64,000 nt of DNA from Platerodrilus igneus (GCA_036346225.1 JARFIW010001188.1:434001-498000); one strand, 5' to 3'. Shown: positions 22,111-33,699, counted from the first letter of the stretch. A program made the numbers and translations. The notes: a model not told the origin generated them from the sequence alone.

Positions 22111-24851
22111 ATGAATAGGTTATCATTAGACATAGTAGGGATCAGCGAAGTTCGGTGGCCAGAGGCGGGGGATTTTTGGAGTGAAGACTTCAAGGTAATT
22201 CATACAGGAGCCGAGGAAGGAAATTTGGGTGTGGGGATAGTTATGCGGAAAAAGATAGGATACTGTGTAGAAAATTACTTACAAAAGAATGAAAGAGTAC
22301 TCATGGTTAGATTAGAATCTAAACCGGTAAACACAGTAATAATACAAGTATACATGCCCACCTCTAGCTACAGTGACGAAGAGGTAGAAGCAATCTACAA
22401 AGATATCGAAGACATATTAAGACACGTAAAGGACATGAAAATTTAATAATTACGGGGATTTTAATGCAGTGGTAGGTGAGGGTAGGGAAGGAGCGATAGT
22501 AGGTTTATTTGGTTTAGGCACTAGAAACGACAGAGGAAATAGGCTGGTAGAATTTTGCGACAAGAACAATTTAATCATTACAAACACATTATTTCAACAT
22601 CATGCTAGAAGACGATATACGTGGAAGATGCCAGGAGATATAGGAAGATATCAAATAGATTACATTCTTGTTAGACAACGGTTTAAAAATCAAGTAAAAG
22701 ACTGTAGAAGCTACCCAGAAGCAGATATAGACACTGACCACAACATTGTAATTATGAAGGCCGCACTTAAATTTAAAAATTTGAAAAAAAGAAACGGAAA
22801 AAGGCACTTGGACCTACAGAAACTAAAAGAGAAAGATATTCAAGAAAGATTCGAAAAAAGATCAAATGAATTGCTCAAAGATATCGGTAAAATATCTGAT
22901 ACTAAGGAAGTAGAAACAGAATGGAATAACATTAAATCCAGCCTCGACATGGCGGCCAGAGATATTCTGGGGTATACACAAAAAGTAAATAAGAAACCAT
23001 GGATAACAAAGGATATCCTGAATTTAATAGAAGAAAGACGAAAATACAAAAATAAATCAGACGAAACAGGAAAACAGAGATACAAATCCATAAAATGGGA
23101 AATTATTCGAAAATGCAGGAAAGCTAAAGAACAATGGATTGATGAAAAGTGCAAAGAGGTACAAACTAAGATGGAAGTAGGAAAGACAGATGAAGCATAC
23201 AAACTAATTAGAATCAATTTTAGGGATATAGAACCGTATAGCAAAAATATAAGGGATGCGGGAGGAAATGTCATTATAGAAAATGTAGAGAAAGTGGGTA
23301 GATGGCAAGAATATATAGGAAATTTATATGCAGGAGAAGAACTAACTGCATTAGAAAAGGAATCAGACATTGAAAATGATGACTTGGGATATCCTATACT
23401 TAGAGATGAATTTGAAATAGCATTAAAGGGTCTGAAAATGGTAAGGCGCCGGGTACAGATAAGGTGCAAGCGGAGACTCTAAAAGCCGCTGGTCAAGCAG
23501 TAACAGAACGTCTCTTCCAACTTGTATGCTATATGTATGAGACAGGCGAGATACCCAAAGATTTCAACATAACATCATAGTAACTATACCAAAAAAGAAA
23601 GGCGCAGATAGATGTGAAAATTTTCGAACAATAAGCTTGACAGCACACGTATCAAAAATATTAACTAGAATTGTACAAAGACGAATGGAAAAACGGGCTG
23701 AAGAAATACTAGGAGAAGACCAATTTGGGTTTAGGCGAAACAGGGGAACACGGGAGGCTATCTTAGCTCTGAGGGTAATAATGGAGAAAACAATAGAAAA
23801 AGGGGAAAGCGTGTATATAGGGTTTGTAGATCTGGAAAAAGCATTTGACAATGTAAAATGGAAAAAAATGTTCGAAATACTCAAAAAGATTGGAATGAGT
23901 TATAGGGATAGACGGATAGTACATAGTTTATACAAAGAGCAAACAGGAGTAATAGAATTAGAGCAGGAACGTAGAGAAGTAAACATCAGGAAAGGGGTAA
24001 GACAGGGATGTTCCCTATCCCCACTAATTTTTAACTTGTACATTGAGGAGGCAATGAATACTGTCAAAAAATTGATATGCTTAGATTTGCAGATGATATA
24101 GCGGTATTAGCATCTAGCAAGGAAGAGTTAGAAGCTGCTCTCAATGAAATGGAAACGGTTTTAACAGAGATACGGTATGAAAATTAACAAAAGTAAAACT
24201 AAAGTACTAGTATGCAAAGGAGGGAAAAATAAATCAAAAACAAGAATACAAATATGTAACACGAACTTACAAGAGGTTAAGGATTTCTGCTACCTAGGAA
24301 GCCAAATAACGCAAGATGGGAAAAGCACAAAAGATATAAAACAAAGATTAGCACAAGGTCGTGCTACATTTAACAAGAAAAGCAACTACTGTGCTCAAAG
24401 ACCACAAACATAGAAACAAGGAAAAGATTGCTCAAAACATATGTGTGGAGCACAGCACTGTATGGCTGTGAAGCCTGGACAGTGGGAGAAGCGGACAAGA
24501 AAAAGGTAGAAGCCTTTGAAATGTGGTGCTACAGACGTATGATGAAGATATCATGGACAGACAAAGTTAAGAACGAAGAGGTACTAAAATGGTAGGGGAA
24601 GAAAGAAATATGTGGAAAACGGTAAAAATAGGAGAGATAGGATGATAGGCCACATACTACGGCATGAAGGAATAGTGCGGAATATACTAGAAGCAGAGAT
24701 AGGAAAAAAGAGAAGAAGAGGTAGACCTAGGTTAGACTACTGCACACAGATAGTGAAAGATGTAGGCTGTAGGAGTTTCAGGGAAATGTGTAGGCTAGCT
24801 CAGAAGAGAAATCAATGGAGGTACGCATCCAACCAGTCCCAAGATGGATAA
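22111..24851 (+). pseudogene. RTE LINE polyprotein remnant, copy B
   Basis: Endonuclease: 22111-22446 (GISEVRWPEAGDF, VYMPTSSYSDEE) and, after a frameshift, 22469-23482 (QIDYILVRQRF, then DTDHNIVIMKAA). Reverse transcriptase: 23637-24101, with EDQFGFRRNRGTREAI, FVDLEKAFDNVKW and GVRQGCSLSPLIFNLY. The catalytic FADDIAVL is readable just after a frameshift near 24070. A C-terminal segment at 24612-24851 has RKDRMIGHILRHEG-like and RRGRPRLDYC motifs, typical of RTE ends. At least four frame breaks. Complete relatives carry endonuclease and RT on a single ORF. Confidence 0.83.
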
Positions 24852-24995
24852 ATTAATGACGAAGAAAGTAACTGCACTTAAACATGATATTTATTATAAG
24901 CAACTACAAGCATTGGAGGGGCAATATTCTCGAATAATGGTAATTGCGTGAAAGCATTTACTTGAAAACTATTATTTCGGCAAATGTCTAAGTGT

Positions 24996-25031
24996 TGGGG
25001 GATCTTGGCAGCCACAGGTTGCTTAACCCCC
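24996..25031 (+). other. LINE 3' UTR hairpin (copy B, unit 1)
   Basis: GGGGGATCTTG is followed by GCAGCC-ACA-GGTTGC and CTTAACCCCC. One G:U pair replaces a G:C pair in the inner stem. Confidence 0.75.
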
Positions 25032-25327
25032 TTCAATAAATCTCTGTGAAATAGGGCATAATATTAAAAAACAATATAAGGGGAACCGAGCTGTATTACT
25101 GTGTGAGAATTTCAGGGAACCATGTAGGTTAGTTTAGAAAAGAAATAAGTGCAAGTACATGTCCAACCAGTTTTGAGACGGGAAACCCAATGACGAAAAA
25201 ATAAGCGCAGACAAATCTGATAATTATTATAAACAACTAGTTGTTTGTTGTGAAATATCTGCAACTAATGTTGACTGTGCGAAAAGACATATTGGAAAAA
25301 ATATTAAATCAGTAAATGTCCAAGTGC

Positions 25328-25362
25328 TGGGGGAACTTGGCAGCCACAGGCTGCTTACCCCC
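25328..25362 (+). other. LINE 3' UTR hairpin (copy B, unit 2)
   Basis: GGGGGAACTTG is followed by a perfect GCAGCC-ACA-GGCTGC inner stem and TTACCCCCC. Confidence 0.78.
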
Positions 25363-26046
25363 CTTCGCAACCACTGAATGTCGGAGAAATAGGGTATATA
25401 ACTGTAATACAATAGAAGGTGACCGAACTGCATCTAACAAGAAAGAACGGCACCTATGATGAAAGACAACAAACATAGAACAAAAAGTTGTTGAAAGCGT
25501 ATGTGTGGAGCACAGCACAGACAATATGCCTAGGAAATACGAGCAGTCTGAAAAGCAGACAGAAGAACAGTAGCGGCCTTTGAAATGCCGTGCTTCAGAT
25601 GTTCGAGGATGGACAGACAAGGTTAATAACAAATAGGTTATAGAAACAGTAAGGGAACAAGGATATCTTTTGGAAAAAATATGAGAAGTAGAAGGGCATA
25701 ATACGTTCTAAGGCATTTTTGGGGAATAGTATGTGATATATGACAAGCAGAGATAGGAAAAAAGAGGTAGATGTAGACCTAGATCAGATAGTGATAGATG
25801 CAGACTGTGCAAATTTCAGGGAAATCTGTAGGTTAGTTCAGAATAGGAAACAATGATGGTACGCGTCTAACCAGTTTCAGGACTGAAGACCCAATGATGA
25901 TGATGATTAGGGATATTTGGTAAGTTTTCCATGTAAGTGTAGATATTTAAAAGACTAAAATATTTAATATCTCCAGAAAAGTCCAGTTTCTGGCTTTAAA
26001 AATATTACTGCAATTGTAACCAATGGCCGGGTAGACTGAAAGTGAA

Positions 26047-26767
26047 ATGGGAGAAATAGGTCCGTCGACGTCGACATCTCAGTGCAGTATTTGTGAATGT
26101 ATTGTGTGCAATTTGATACTGAAGAGATTTGACACCAGTTCTTTTGAAAACAAAAAGAAAACTATTTTAAAAGGTAGACCTACTGCGGCACTAGCAAACT
26201 TGACTAGACACACAAAATCGGATATAAGACATTTTCAATCGGAAAATTACAAGAAACGTAAATGGCTCACAGGTTGCGTGGATAAAACAGCTATATTTTG
26301 TTGACCATCATGGCTTTTATTTTCAAGCGATAAAAACTAAATGGAATAAAAGTGGATTTTCGGATTTAAATAACCTTCATGAAGTAATAAAGAGATATTC
26401 TTCCAGTAAAGCACATTTTCAAGTACTAATTAAATAAAAGACGTTCGGTAATATAAGAATAGAGCATGAGTTTGATGAACAGCCAAGAATTGCCGATGAA
26501 CAACAAAATCAGCAAGTTAAAAAGTATTGCGAAGTTCTTAAAAGACAGATGTGGTATGTTTTTCGAGACACGAGATGGGCTTACGGGGACATATTGAATC
26601 TGAGAGTTCTACAAACATAGGAAATATTGTATATTTAGTTATAGTGGCAAAATATGACAAATTATTGAAATTCCATTCAGAGAATTCCACAGTATTTAAA
26701 GGTACTTCAAATATTATACAAAATGATCTCATTACGCAAAATAAAATCCAAAATAGAAGATTCTTCG
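26047..26767 (+). pseudogene. Outer hAT (hAT-1) transposase, N-terminal half
   Basis: Plus strand. A TTF-type zinc-finger region at 26047-26304 has the order KGRPTAAL, HTKSDIRHFQ, YKKRKWLTGC and TAIFC. Decayed continuations up to 26767 include RQMWYVFRDTRWAYGD-type and VFKGTSNIIQNDLI segments seen in ZMYM1-like hATs. The gene is cut at 26767 by the insertion of hAT-2 and resumes at 32113. The 8 bp duplication ATTCTTCG is present at both sides (26760-26767 and 32113-32120). Confidence 0.82.
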
Positions 26768-26976
26768 CAGTGGTGGCTCGTGGTGATTTTATTTGAGGGG
26801 CTCTAACTGCTTATGGCATGAATATAATACAAGATAACATAAGCAACACTCACCTTCAGTGGTTTGGTGTATTCAGCCTAGTCACTCACACAGACCCATT
26901 AATTTTTGTATACTTGTTTATAGGTTTATGTACAAAAAGTCACACACTGTACTCTAATTCTCACGTAATAATAATT

Positions 26977-29900
26977 TTACTGCTTGTATACGAAATCAAG
27001 CGTTCTGTCTTTCTGAGCAATAAAATGGTCTATAACGTTTTCGTTAAAATTGTTGATGTTATGTACTAAGTTTTTGTTGACTGGCATCATTGCTAAGGCA
27101 TTAAGACGTTCTTCGGTCATTGTGTTCCTTAGATAAGTTTTAATCCTATTAAGAGTTGAAAAACATCTTTCAGATTCGGCAGTGGACATTGGGGTTGTGA
27201 TTATAATTTTTAATAATTTTATTCTTTCGCCAAATGTTTCGTTTAACCCATTTTGGGTCAACCAGGAAAGCATGTTTAGTCCGCCTAAAATATTTTTAAA
27301 ATCCATTTTTGAGTACATCACTTCCAATTCAGTCCTCAATTTGTCTGGTTGTAACATCGGATAACACTTAACAATCGATTGGAAATTAGTTACGTCTACT
27401 AAAAATTCGGCTTCTAAATGAGTTCGGTATGAGAGCCAGTTCTTCATCTGAACAACTATTGTATCGCACACTTCTTTAGCAATCAAATTCCGATTTTCCA
27501 CGTTACTAATTTTTTTTCGTTTAGTATCATTACAGATTATATATTTTCTATCTCATCAGTTGAATTTCTAGCAGATGCTATTATCCTTTCAAAGTCTTCC
27601 ATTTTTCTCTTCAGTGAAACAGTGTCTGTATCTCTAGCTTAAAACTGATTAAATAATATGTTAACATGTGGAAAAATTTTATGAAATAAATTGAGAAAAA
27701 ACACAAAGTCAGGATCTTCCAGAATTCTACGCAAACCATATGCTTCCCTGCAGGTAATAGTTTTATTGCATTTTTCTTCTAATTCCTCAAAGCATTCGAT
27801 TAGTTTTTCTCTATTCTCATATACGACGTTCACAATACGAATATTATAATTCCAACGTGTGGCAGCAACAGAGGGCAATTTTCGCTTCACTATTTCTTTT
27901 AGCACATCACACCTGTGAGTAGAATGAGAAAAAAGCAGGAATTGCGGATAACTTAGAAAAAAATTTTAACTTTAGCATTTTGACTAGTTGCTTTCTGCAA
28001 AATTAAATTTAATTGATGGGCATAACAGTGAACAAAATGGGCATTTTTATATTTAAGTTTTATTTATGACTGAACTCCACTAGCAGAACCACTCACAACA
28101 TTTGTACCGTCATAAGTTTGAGCGATTAGTTTAGATAGCGAGTTTAATATTAATTTATCTAATTACTGCTCAATACACTCCGTTAAACCGTTAGCTGTTT
28201 TCTCTATTACTCGTAGAAATGTCCAAAATCTCTCATAAATATTTCCACTGTAGAAATATCTAACTATAATTACCATTTGGCATTGATTTGAAATGTCAGT
28301 CGTCTCTAGGGATGGATTCGGGCCGAGCCGGGCCGGGCTTTTAGATGCGGCCCGGCCCGGTCCGAAATAATTAGCTCCGGCCCGGCCCGGCGGCCCGGCC
28401 CGAACCAAAACGCATCGGCCCGGCTTGAAGCCCGGCTTGAATTTCGGGCCGGGCTTCGGGCCGGGCCGGGCCGATTCGGGCCGGAATGTAACTAAAACCG
28501 TAAGTGATGTATAGAACATCCAAATGGAACGTATCATTTGTTAATATATGTATTTTCAGTTGTATAAAAATACTTCTTTACTATTATTATGTTTTTCTAC
28601 AAAAGTTGAATATATCAACCTTAATAAATTATAGTTTATAGTATCATTTTAACCTCGAAGAATCTCACAGGTATTTGGAGATGATGCACACTTGCACAGA
28701 CAATCCAAAATAGAAGGTGGTTTGCGTCAAACTTTAACTTTAAGTAACAAAATGCATTTTAGAATTCATGTACTACTACTAGTATATAGTAAAATATTTC
28801 AAGGAAAGTATTCAAAATTTGACTGAATATTGTTTCCTCATATTCTAAACAAAGAACGTTGTCAATTTCCATTTTACAGATTGCTAGTGTATAGGTCTGC
28901 ATTTCGTGTGCTAGCATCCTTTCAGAGAACTGATTATTCAAGTCTCTCGTATCAGGTAGACATTACTTTGTTGTCTATGAATATTTTTTTGTCGCATGCT
29001 TTACTGGAAATTTTAATTATTATGAAAAAAAATGCCGCAACATAGAATATTATCGAGTATTTACATTTTAATTTTCTATATCCATTTGTTATTTAAAGCT
29101 ATAAAAAGCTATTCGCATTGTATTCGGTATGGTTTTCAACAAAAGATACATTTAAATAATTAAATCTAATTAAGCTTTTTTTTTTTGTAATCGGGCAGTT
29201 TTAAATATTTTTACATATACAGAGTGGTTTCGATTTATTCATAAATAATCTTTAGTGCGAGGCCACAATAATAAGTTAATTAATAAGTATAATACAATAA
29301 ACCAGCTCAATTAATATACGTTGCAATACTCCTTCATATTAATTAAATATAACACGGACAATTTCTATTTCAAAGTTCTTGAAAAGTGGAAAGAAGTGAA
29401 TATTACTTATCGAAAAAAAAATCGAAATTCACAAATCGGTTTAAATCAAATCATTTTCGTTTTCGATTTATTTCCATTATGACACACTTACCAATATGTG
29501 TGTAACTGTACCTGGGTGATATATTAAGAAGAGCGTTAATTATAATTTTGTTTAAGAGGCACCTAAAGAAATCATTAAATGAAATTTTTTACTAAATCAA
29601 TAAATTGTATATTTTGTTATATAAACTTCGGGCCGGCCCGAATAGCCCGAAAAGCCCGAAAAGCTTGAGCAGTCTGGCCCGGCCCGGCCCGGGCCCGACA
29701 CTTGCTTGGCCCGGCTTGAACCCGAAAAAAATTTTGCCGGCCCGGCCCGAAGCCCGGCTTGATATTCGGGCCGGGCTTCGGGCCGGGCCGGGCCAAAACC
29801 CGGGCCCGTGGCCATCCCTAGTCGTCTCATCGCACTGAATTGCCAAAAATTTACTACCTTTAATTTGATGTTGGATTTCTTGACGACACACTGCAAGCAT

Positions 29901-30507
29901 GCTTTCTAAAATCTCGTTGTGCGTAGTTTTAGATGTACCTTTAAATAGACTCGCTTTGTGTAAATGTTCTTTTAAAATTACATCCAATTCCAAAGTAAAA
30001 TCAATTCATTCTAACAAAATTCCACGGTTTTCGGAATCTTCTTTTTCATTGTGTCCTCTCAATGACAATTCCAACTTTCCACAAAATTTAATACAATTGA
30101 TATATTTTTTTAAAAATGTATCTATTTTTAGTCACCTGCTCATTATGTTTTATAATGTTCTGCCTATATGCGGAATCTAACTGAACCGCAATGTTCACGG
30201 AACCTAGCGTAGCCAAATCCGTGCAAGACTTTATATGGTACTTGCTAATTTCATGCTTTTTTATTTTATCGTTTATATGCTTCAGATCTCTAAAGCCTTT
30301 TTCCGACCATGTTTTGTCCATTCCGTCACAATAAACTAAATGGCAAGGAAAACAAAATAGAGCATTCGATTGAGAGCATCCAGGAATCCACTGACATTTT
30401 TTATAAATTTCTTTTGAAAAATGCCTTGTGAAACTGCGATGTCCAACCTTATCTGCCTGTTTCATATTTAAATCCGGTGTCGGACGGCCTAGGTTCTTAA
30501 TATTCAC
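26977..30507 (-). pseudogene. hAT-2 transposase (ZMYM1-like), interrupted
   Basis: Minus strand, in order. A TTF-type zinc finger is at 30507-30088 (GHRSFTRHFSKEIYKKCQW, ALFCFPCHLVY, WSEKGFRDL). After a frameshift comes 29993-29829, with the FKGTSKTTHNEIL segment and the catalytic entry KFLAIQCDETTRD. hAT-3 interrupts at 29820-28307. The frame resumes at 28306 with QMVIIVRYFYSGNIYERF. A DGTNVVSG segment, a CYAHQLNLIL segment, 27905-27639 (PSVAATRWNYN) and 27501-26977 follow. The last ends in the dimerisation domain STAESERCFSTLNRIKTYLR. Several stops are present, but the domain order is complete. Confidence 0.87.
28307..29820. mobile_element. Inner non-autonomous hAT (hAT-3) with GC-rich ends
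   Basis: A 1514 bp insertion in the hAT-2 transposase. It is bounded by a perfect 8 bp duplication GTCGTCTC (28299-28306 and 29821-29828) and 9 bp inverted termini TAGGGATGG / CCATCCCTA. Subterminal blocks of ~180 bp at each end (28312-28495 and 29627-29812) are dense arrays of GGGCC/GGCCC units in an otherwise AT-rich region. The interior (28500-29620) is AT-rich and has no transposase, so it needs one in trans. Proline/glycine-rich reading frames over the ends are artefacts of the repeat. Confidence 0.93.
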
Positions 30508-30823
30508 CTTTTCTGCTAATGGAAGAGTTTTAAATTTATTTCGATTATATTACGAATTTTATTTTCAGTCATCTTGAATAATTCAAAATAATAATCAAAA
30601 AAATCTAAGACGCATGTACGCCTTACAACCAAACTTACGGAAATTTTATAAAAGGAAATTATATATCTTAAATTAAATAACTAGTACTTAAATGTTAAAC
30701 AAAATTTTATTATTATTATAAATATAATTTAATAAATTTTATTGTTTTAATCAAGTTTGAGTCCGACTACTTAATGATATAAGCTCCCAGCACCACTCAA
30801 ACAAACAGAAAAATAGAGAATAA

Positions 30824-31120
30824 TTAATTAAAATTGTTAACATATATTCTGTGATTAGTCCCGCGTATTGTGATTCCTCCGAATAAGTCAGTTCGATGTA
30901 CGGTTGGAATATCTTTAGCCGAATTAGGAATGATTGCTTTATAGTGATCTCCATGTATCACATCCCTGCCATTTCCAGTGCAATGAACTACAGCTAAAGG
31001 CTCGCAAACTAATGGATCTTCTTTTGCACAAAAATTATATGATGTGATACTGAAGCCGAAATGATAATAAGAATCATTTGGATATCTATTAAAGTTTATA
31101 TTAATTTGTACTGTTAACAT
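30824..31120 (-). CDS. Unrecognised 98-codon frame in hAT-2
   Basis: Minus strand, starting at an ATG at 31120 with an uninterrupted frame of 98 codons. Composition is protein-like: mixed hydrophobic and polar, with segments such as HFGFSITSYNFCAKEDPL and VVHCTGNGRDVIHGDHYK. I do not recognise the family. It lies between the N-terminus of the hAT-2 transposase and the right terminus. It could be a second element-encoded protein, a captured host exon or chance. Openness in a region of otherwise broken frames is the only support. Confidence 0.3.
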   Translation of the reverse strand: MLTVQININFNRYPNDSYYHFGFSITSYNFCAKEDPLVCEPLAVVHCTGNGRDVIHGDHYKAIIPNSAKDIPTVHRTDLFGGITIRGTNHRIYVNNFN

Positions 31121-31245
31121 TTCTCAAATAAATTCGATTATCTCGAAAACTAAATGAGATTTCGAAAAGTGTATAGCATAATTATAATCAGCGTAAAAAA
31201 CTAAACAAGGTACATATATATCATTTATTGTATCATTATGGGAAT

Positions 31246-31291
31246 ATGGCAACGGACGACGGCGGCGACGACGGCGGCAACGACGACGATG
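31246..31291 (+). repeat. GAC/GGC trinucleotide tract
   Basis: An imperfect (GACGGC)n tract, GC-rich in an AT-rich setting, inside the right part of hAT-2. Confidence 0.7.
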
Positions 31292-31464
31292 TAGCGATTA
31301 TATTAACCTAATTTACTTCGTAAGCTTGGTTATACACTACGATTACACTCACAGAACAAGACACGGTTCTTTACTTTCAACAAAAACAAGTGAAATAATC
31401 TCTACGCTCACGCAAATTATTACCGGACAACAACAAACACGCCTTGAAATAACAACATAGGGTA

Positions 31465-31591
31465 AGGGCTCTAATGACGAGAGCCCTGTTAAAGCTATCT
31501 GAAGCTGTTATTATTTGCGTTCGACAGAATTCGTCGTTGTTCGATTTCCTATAAGATTTACATTGAAGCTGGGCTCAATAGAATTGAGCCC
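31465..31591. repeat. GGGCTC/GAGCCC palindromes in hAT-2
   Basis: AGGGCTCT-7 nt-AGAGCCCT (31465-31487) and GGGCTCAAT-AGA-ATTGAGCCC (31571-31591) are perfect short palindromes. The same GGGCTC/GAGCCC core recurs at the right terminus (32071-32094), and a GGGGCTCTA half-site sits near the left terminus (~26798-26806). They are candidate transposase-binding sites. Confidence 0.6.
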
Positions 31592-32070
31592 TTACTTATG
31601 TACTAAAGAGAATCAACGAGTTCTGTTTACGTGAAGAGAGCACTGTTGAAATGTCTAGGACAGGTATTTATTTATTACTGCTTAAATGTTGGATGTAAAA
31701 CGAATATATTGAGAAACGTAATTGTTTTAAATAATTTTAAAATATAAATATCAGTGTTACATTTAATCATTTAAACCACAAATCTTAAAAGAATTATAGG
31801 CATTTTGGTGTTAATTTTCATTAAAACGGTTAGATGTGGTTGCTTACAAAAGGACTACGGCGGGATATGTTTACTATTTATATCTATTTCCGGCATCATA
31901 CATCATTTTCATTGTAAACGTAGCGTTTATAATTTATTTACTGAGACCACTTAAAAATGCCGGGCTGAAAGCATTTATGTATTCGATCTCTAGTTTTGAG
32001 TAATCATTTTACGATGAATTAATTTATGCCGAAAAGTTTATTTACGGTACCTATTCCTTAAAATAACCTG

Positions 32071-32094
32071 GGGGGCTCTAGCCTTTGAGCCCCC
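32071..32094. repeat. Terminal palindrome of hAT-2
   Basis: GGGGGCTC-8 nt-GAGCCCCC, just inside the right end of hAT-2. Confidence 0.7.
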
Positions 32095-32112
32095 ATGGAG
32101 TAGCCGCGGCTG

Positions 32113-32505
32113 ATTCTTCGTTTATTGCAATCAACCTCGACGAAACTACCGATGCTGCAAATATCGGCCAGCTTCCGAAAATCGTGCGTTGCGTAACTAG
32201 TAAAAGTGATATAAAAGGCGCTTTTTGAGATTGTTGGATGTTATTATGCAAAGAACTGCGCTTGCTCTTTATAACATTACCCAAACTATAGCGACAGACT
32301 TAAATTATGATGCAAAATTAGTTGCACAGAGCTACGATGGAGCGGCGGTAATGGCAGGGGAGTTAGAGGGACTGCAAACCAAAGTACGAAAAAGTTATCC
32401 TTGTGCATTTTTTATACATTGCATGGTTCGTCGTTTAAATTTAGTAATGCAGCAGGCTATTGGAGAAATAAATGAATGCAAGGAATTCATTTCTGGATAA
32501 AGTGA
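32113..32505 (+). pseudogene. Outer hAT (hAT-1) transposase, catalytic part
   Basis: Continuation of the plus-strand transposase after the hAT-2 insertion. It begins with the catalytic segment FIAINLDETTDAAN and continues through a frameshift into 32225-32500 (SYDGAAVMAG, FIHCMVRRLNLVMQ). These are the DETTD, DGA and HC..H.LNL signatures of ZMYM1-like hATs. The dimerisation domain is not found downstream, so the element is 3'-truncated. Confidence 0.82.
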
Positions 32506-32877
32506 CAAGAAAGGTTGAGATACAATCCCATAATGAAGTTTATAAAAACTCCTTTTTCCGAAGTGTTTTTAAGACCAATGAGGATTATCTAACGGAATCG
32601 TGTGTGGATAAAAATAACTGGCTAAACATCAAACTGAAAACGCTGTTAATAAGTTTTACACCCAAAATTTATATCTAATCAAAGTATAACTAAAACTACT
32701 CTGGGATTTAGTATAATCGAGTTGAGATTATTTTCTAGTGCAAAATAGTCTTTCAAATTAGATATACATGAAAACAATTACCGATATCAATTTGAACTGT
32801 AAGAGGACTTTTTTTACGTAACAATCTGCAAATTTTACGCATTTGGGACAAAGTACGGCAAAACCTAAAAAACAAAC

Positions 32878-32914
<37 letters not shown>

Positions 32915-33254
32915 TGATGCGATAAGAGGGTTCATCGAGAGGTCGTATAAACACCCAACGCAATAAACCCGAGAATTTTAAGAAAAACCGAATTATGCTC
33001 GGTAAATGGAGCATAAATGCATAGTGAAGGCGATTGAAAAGGGTTTTACTTTTATTACATAAACGTAAAGACGAAGAAATCGTGTCCTAAGATAAAAATA
33101 ATGGTATTACACTATAGTCTGCACGTAGGAGAGCGTTTTTCAAAGAGTTTCATCCACATTATTGCTATCAAAGTTCTCAATTGTGTATAAATTACGCGTA
33201 ATTTTCATTTCTATACAATATTTTAATTTTATTTTTCTTTTAACAACAAACATA
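32506..33254. other. AT-rich spacer with an AT microsatellite
   Basis: No gene recognised. A pure (AT)n run lies at 32881-32911. Confidence 0.55.
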
Positions 33255-33699
33255 TCCGTTCTGAATGCACATGTACCTTGAAGAAGTTCAGATTACTAGA
33301 ACGGGTAAAACGGTTTCAAACTTTCAGTGATCTAAAGAGCCGAACTGTACGTTTAACCAAATTAGCGGGGTTTTTAGTAAGGAACCAGCGGCTCTTTCTG
33401 TACTTAGATTGGCAGAGACCATAGCGATCGGTATGACATTCTAAGACACACTGCTGCGATGAGGTAGACAACGGGAAACCACCACAGAGCCTACTTAAAT
33501 TGTTATTAAAGATGATGGCATCCACTAGAATAAAAAATTCCTGAGTTAAAATAGTCCCACAATCGGATCTCCGGAAGGGTACTACTTCGGAGGATGTGAC
33601 CAGAAAATTTAGAAAAAGAGTCTGAAGCATTCTGGGAGCCGGAGCGTGGAATGTCAGAAGTATGAGGCAAGCAGGTAAGCTAGAAAACTTATAAATTGA

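Larger units (their letters stand above)
22100..25907 (+). mobile_element. RTE-type LINE copy B, 5'-truncated
   Basis: Plus strand. It starts inside the endonuclease (MNRLSLDIVGISEVRW), lacking the 5' UTR seen in copies A and C, as expected for incomplete target-primed reverse transcription. The 3' half is the most complete of the set: C-terminal domain (to ~24851), two UTR units with hairpins (24996-25031 and 25328-25362), and a second degenerate C-terminal module (~25430-25870). The tail TGATGATGATGATTAG ends at ~25907. Confidence 0.87.
26768..32112 (-). mobile_element. Middle hAT (hAT-2), 5.35 kb, with 8 bp target duplication
   Basis: The ends are fixed by the perfect 8 bp duplication ATTCTTCG (26760-26767 and 32113-32120). 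The left terminus begins CAGTGGTGGCTCG. The right terminus, read inward, begins CAGCCGCGGCTACTCC. Both are followed by GGGGCTC-type motifs, so the TIRs are imperfect but related and of hAT type. The transposase is on the minus strand (30507 to 26977). It is itself interrupted by hAT-3 (28307-29820). A ~1.6 kb non-coding right part holds palindromes and an unidentified 98-codon frame. Confidence 0.88.

Noticed and set aside
28163..28537. Proline/glycine-rich open frames over GC-rich DNA (also 29592-29993 and 29605-29838)
   Set aside because: They are translations of the GGGCC/GGCCC subterminal arrays of the inner hAT. One frame fuses genuine hAT-2 sequence to the array across the insertion junction.
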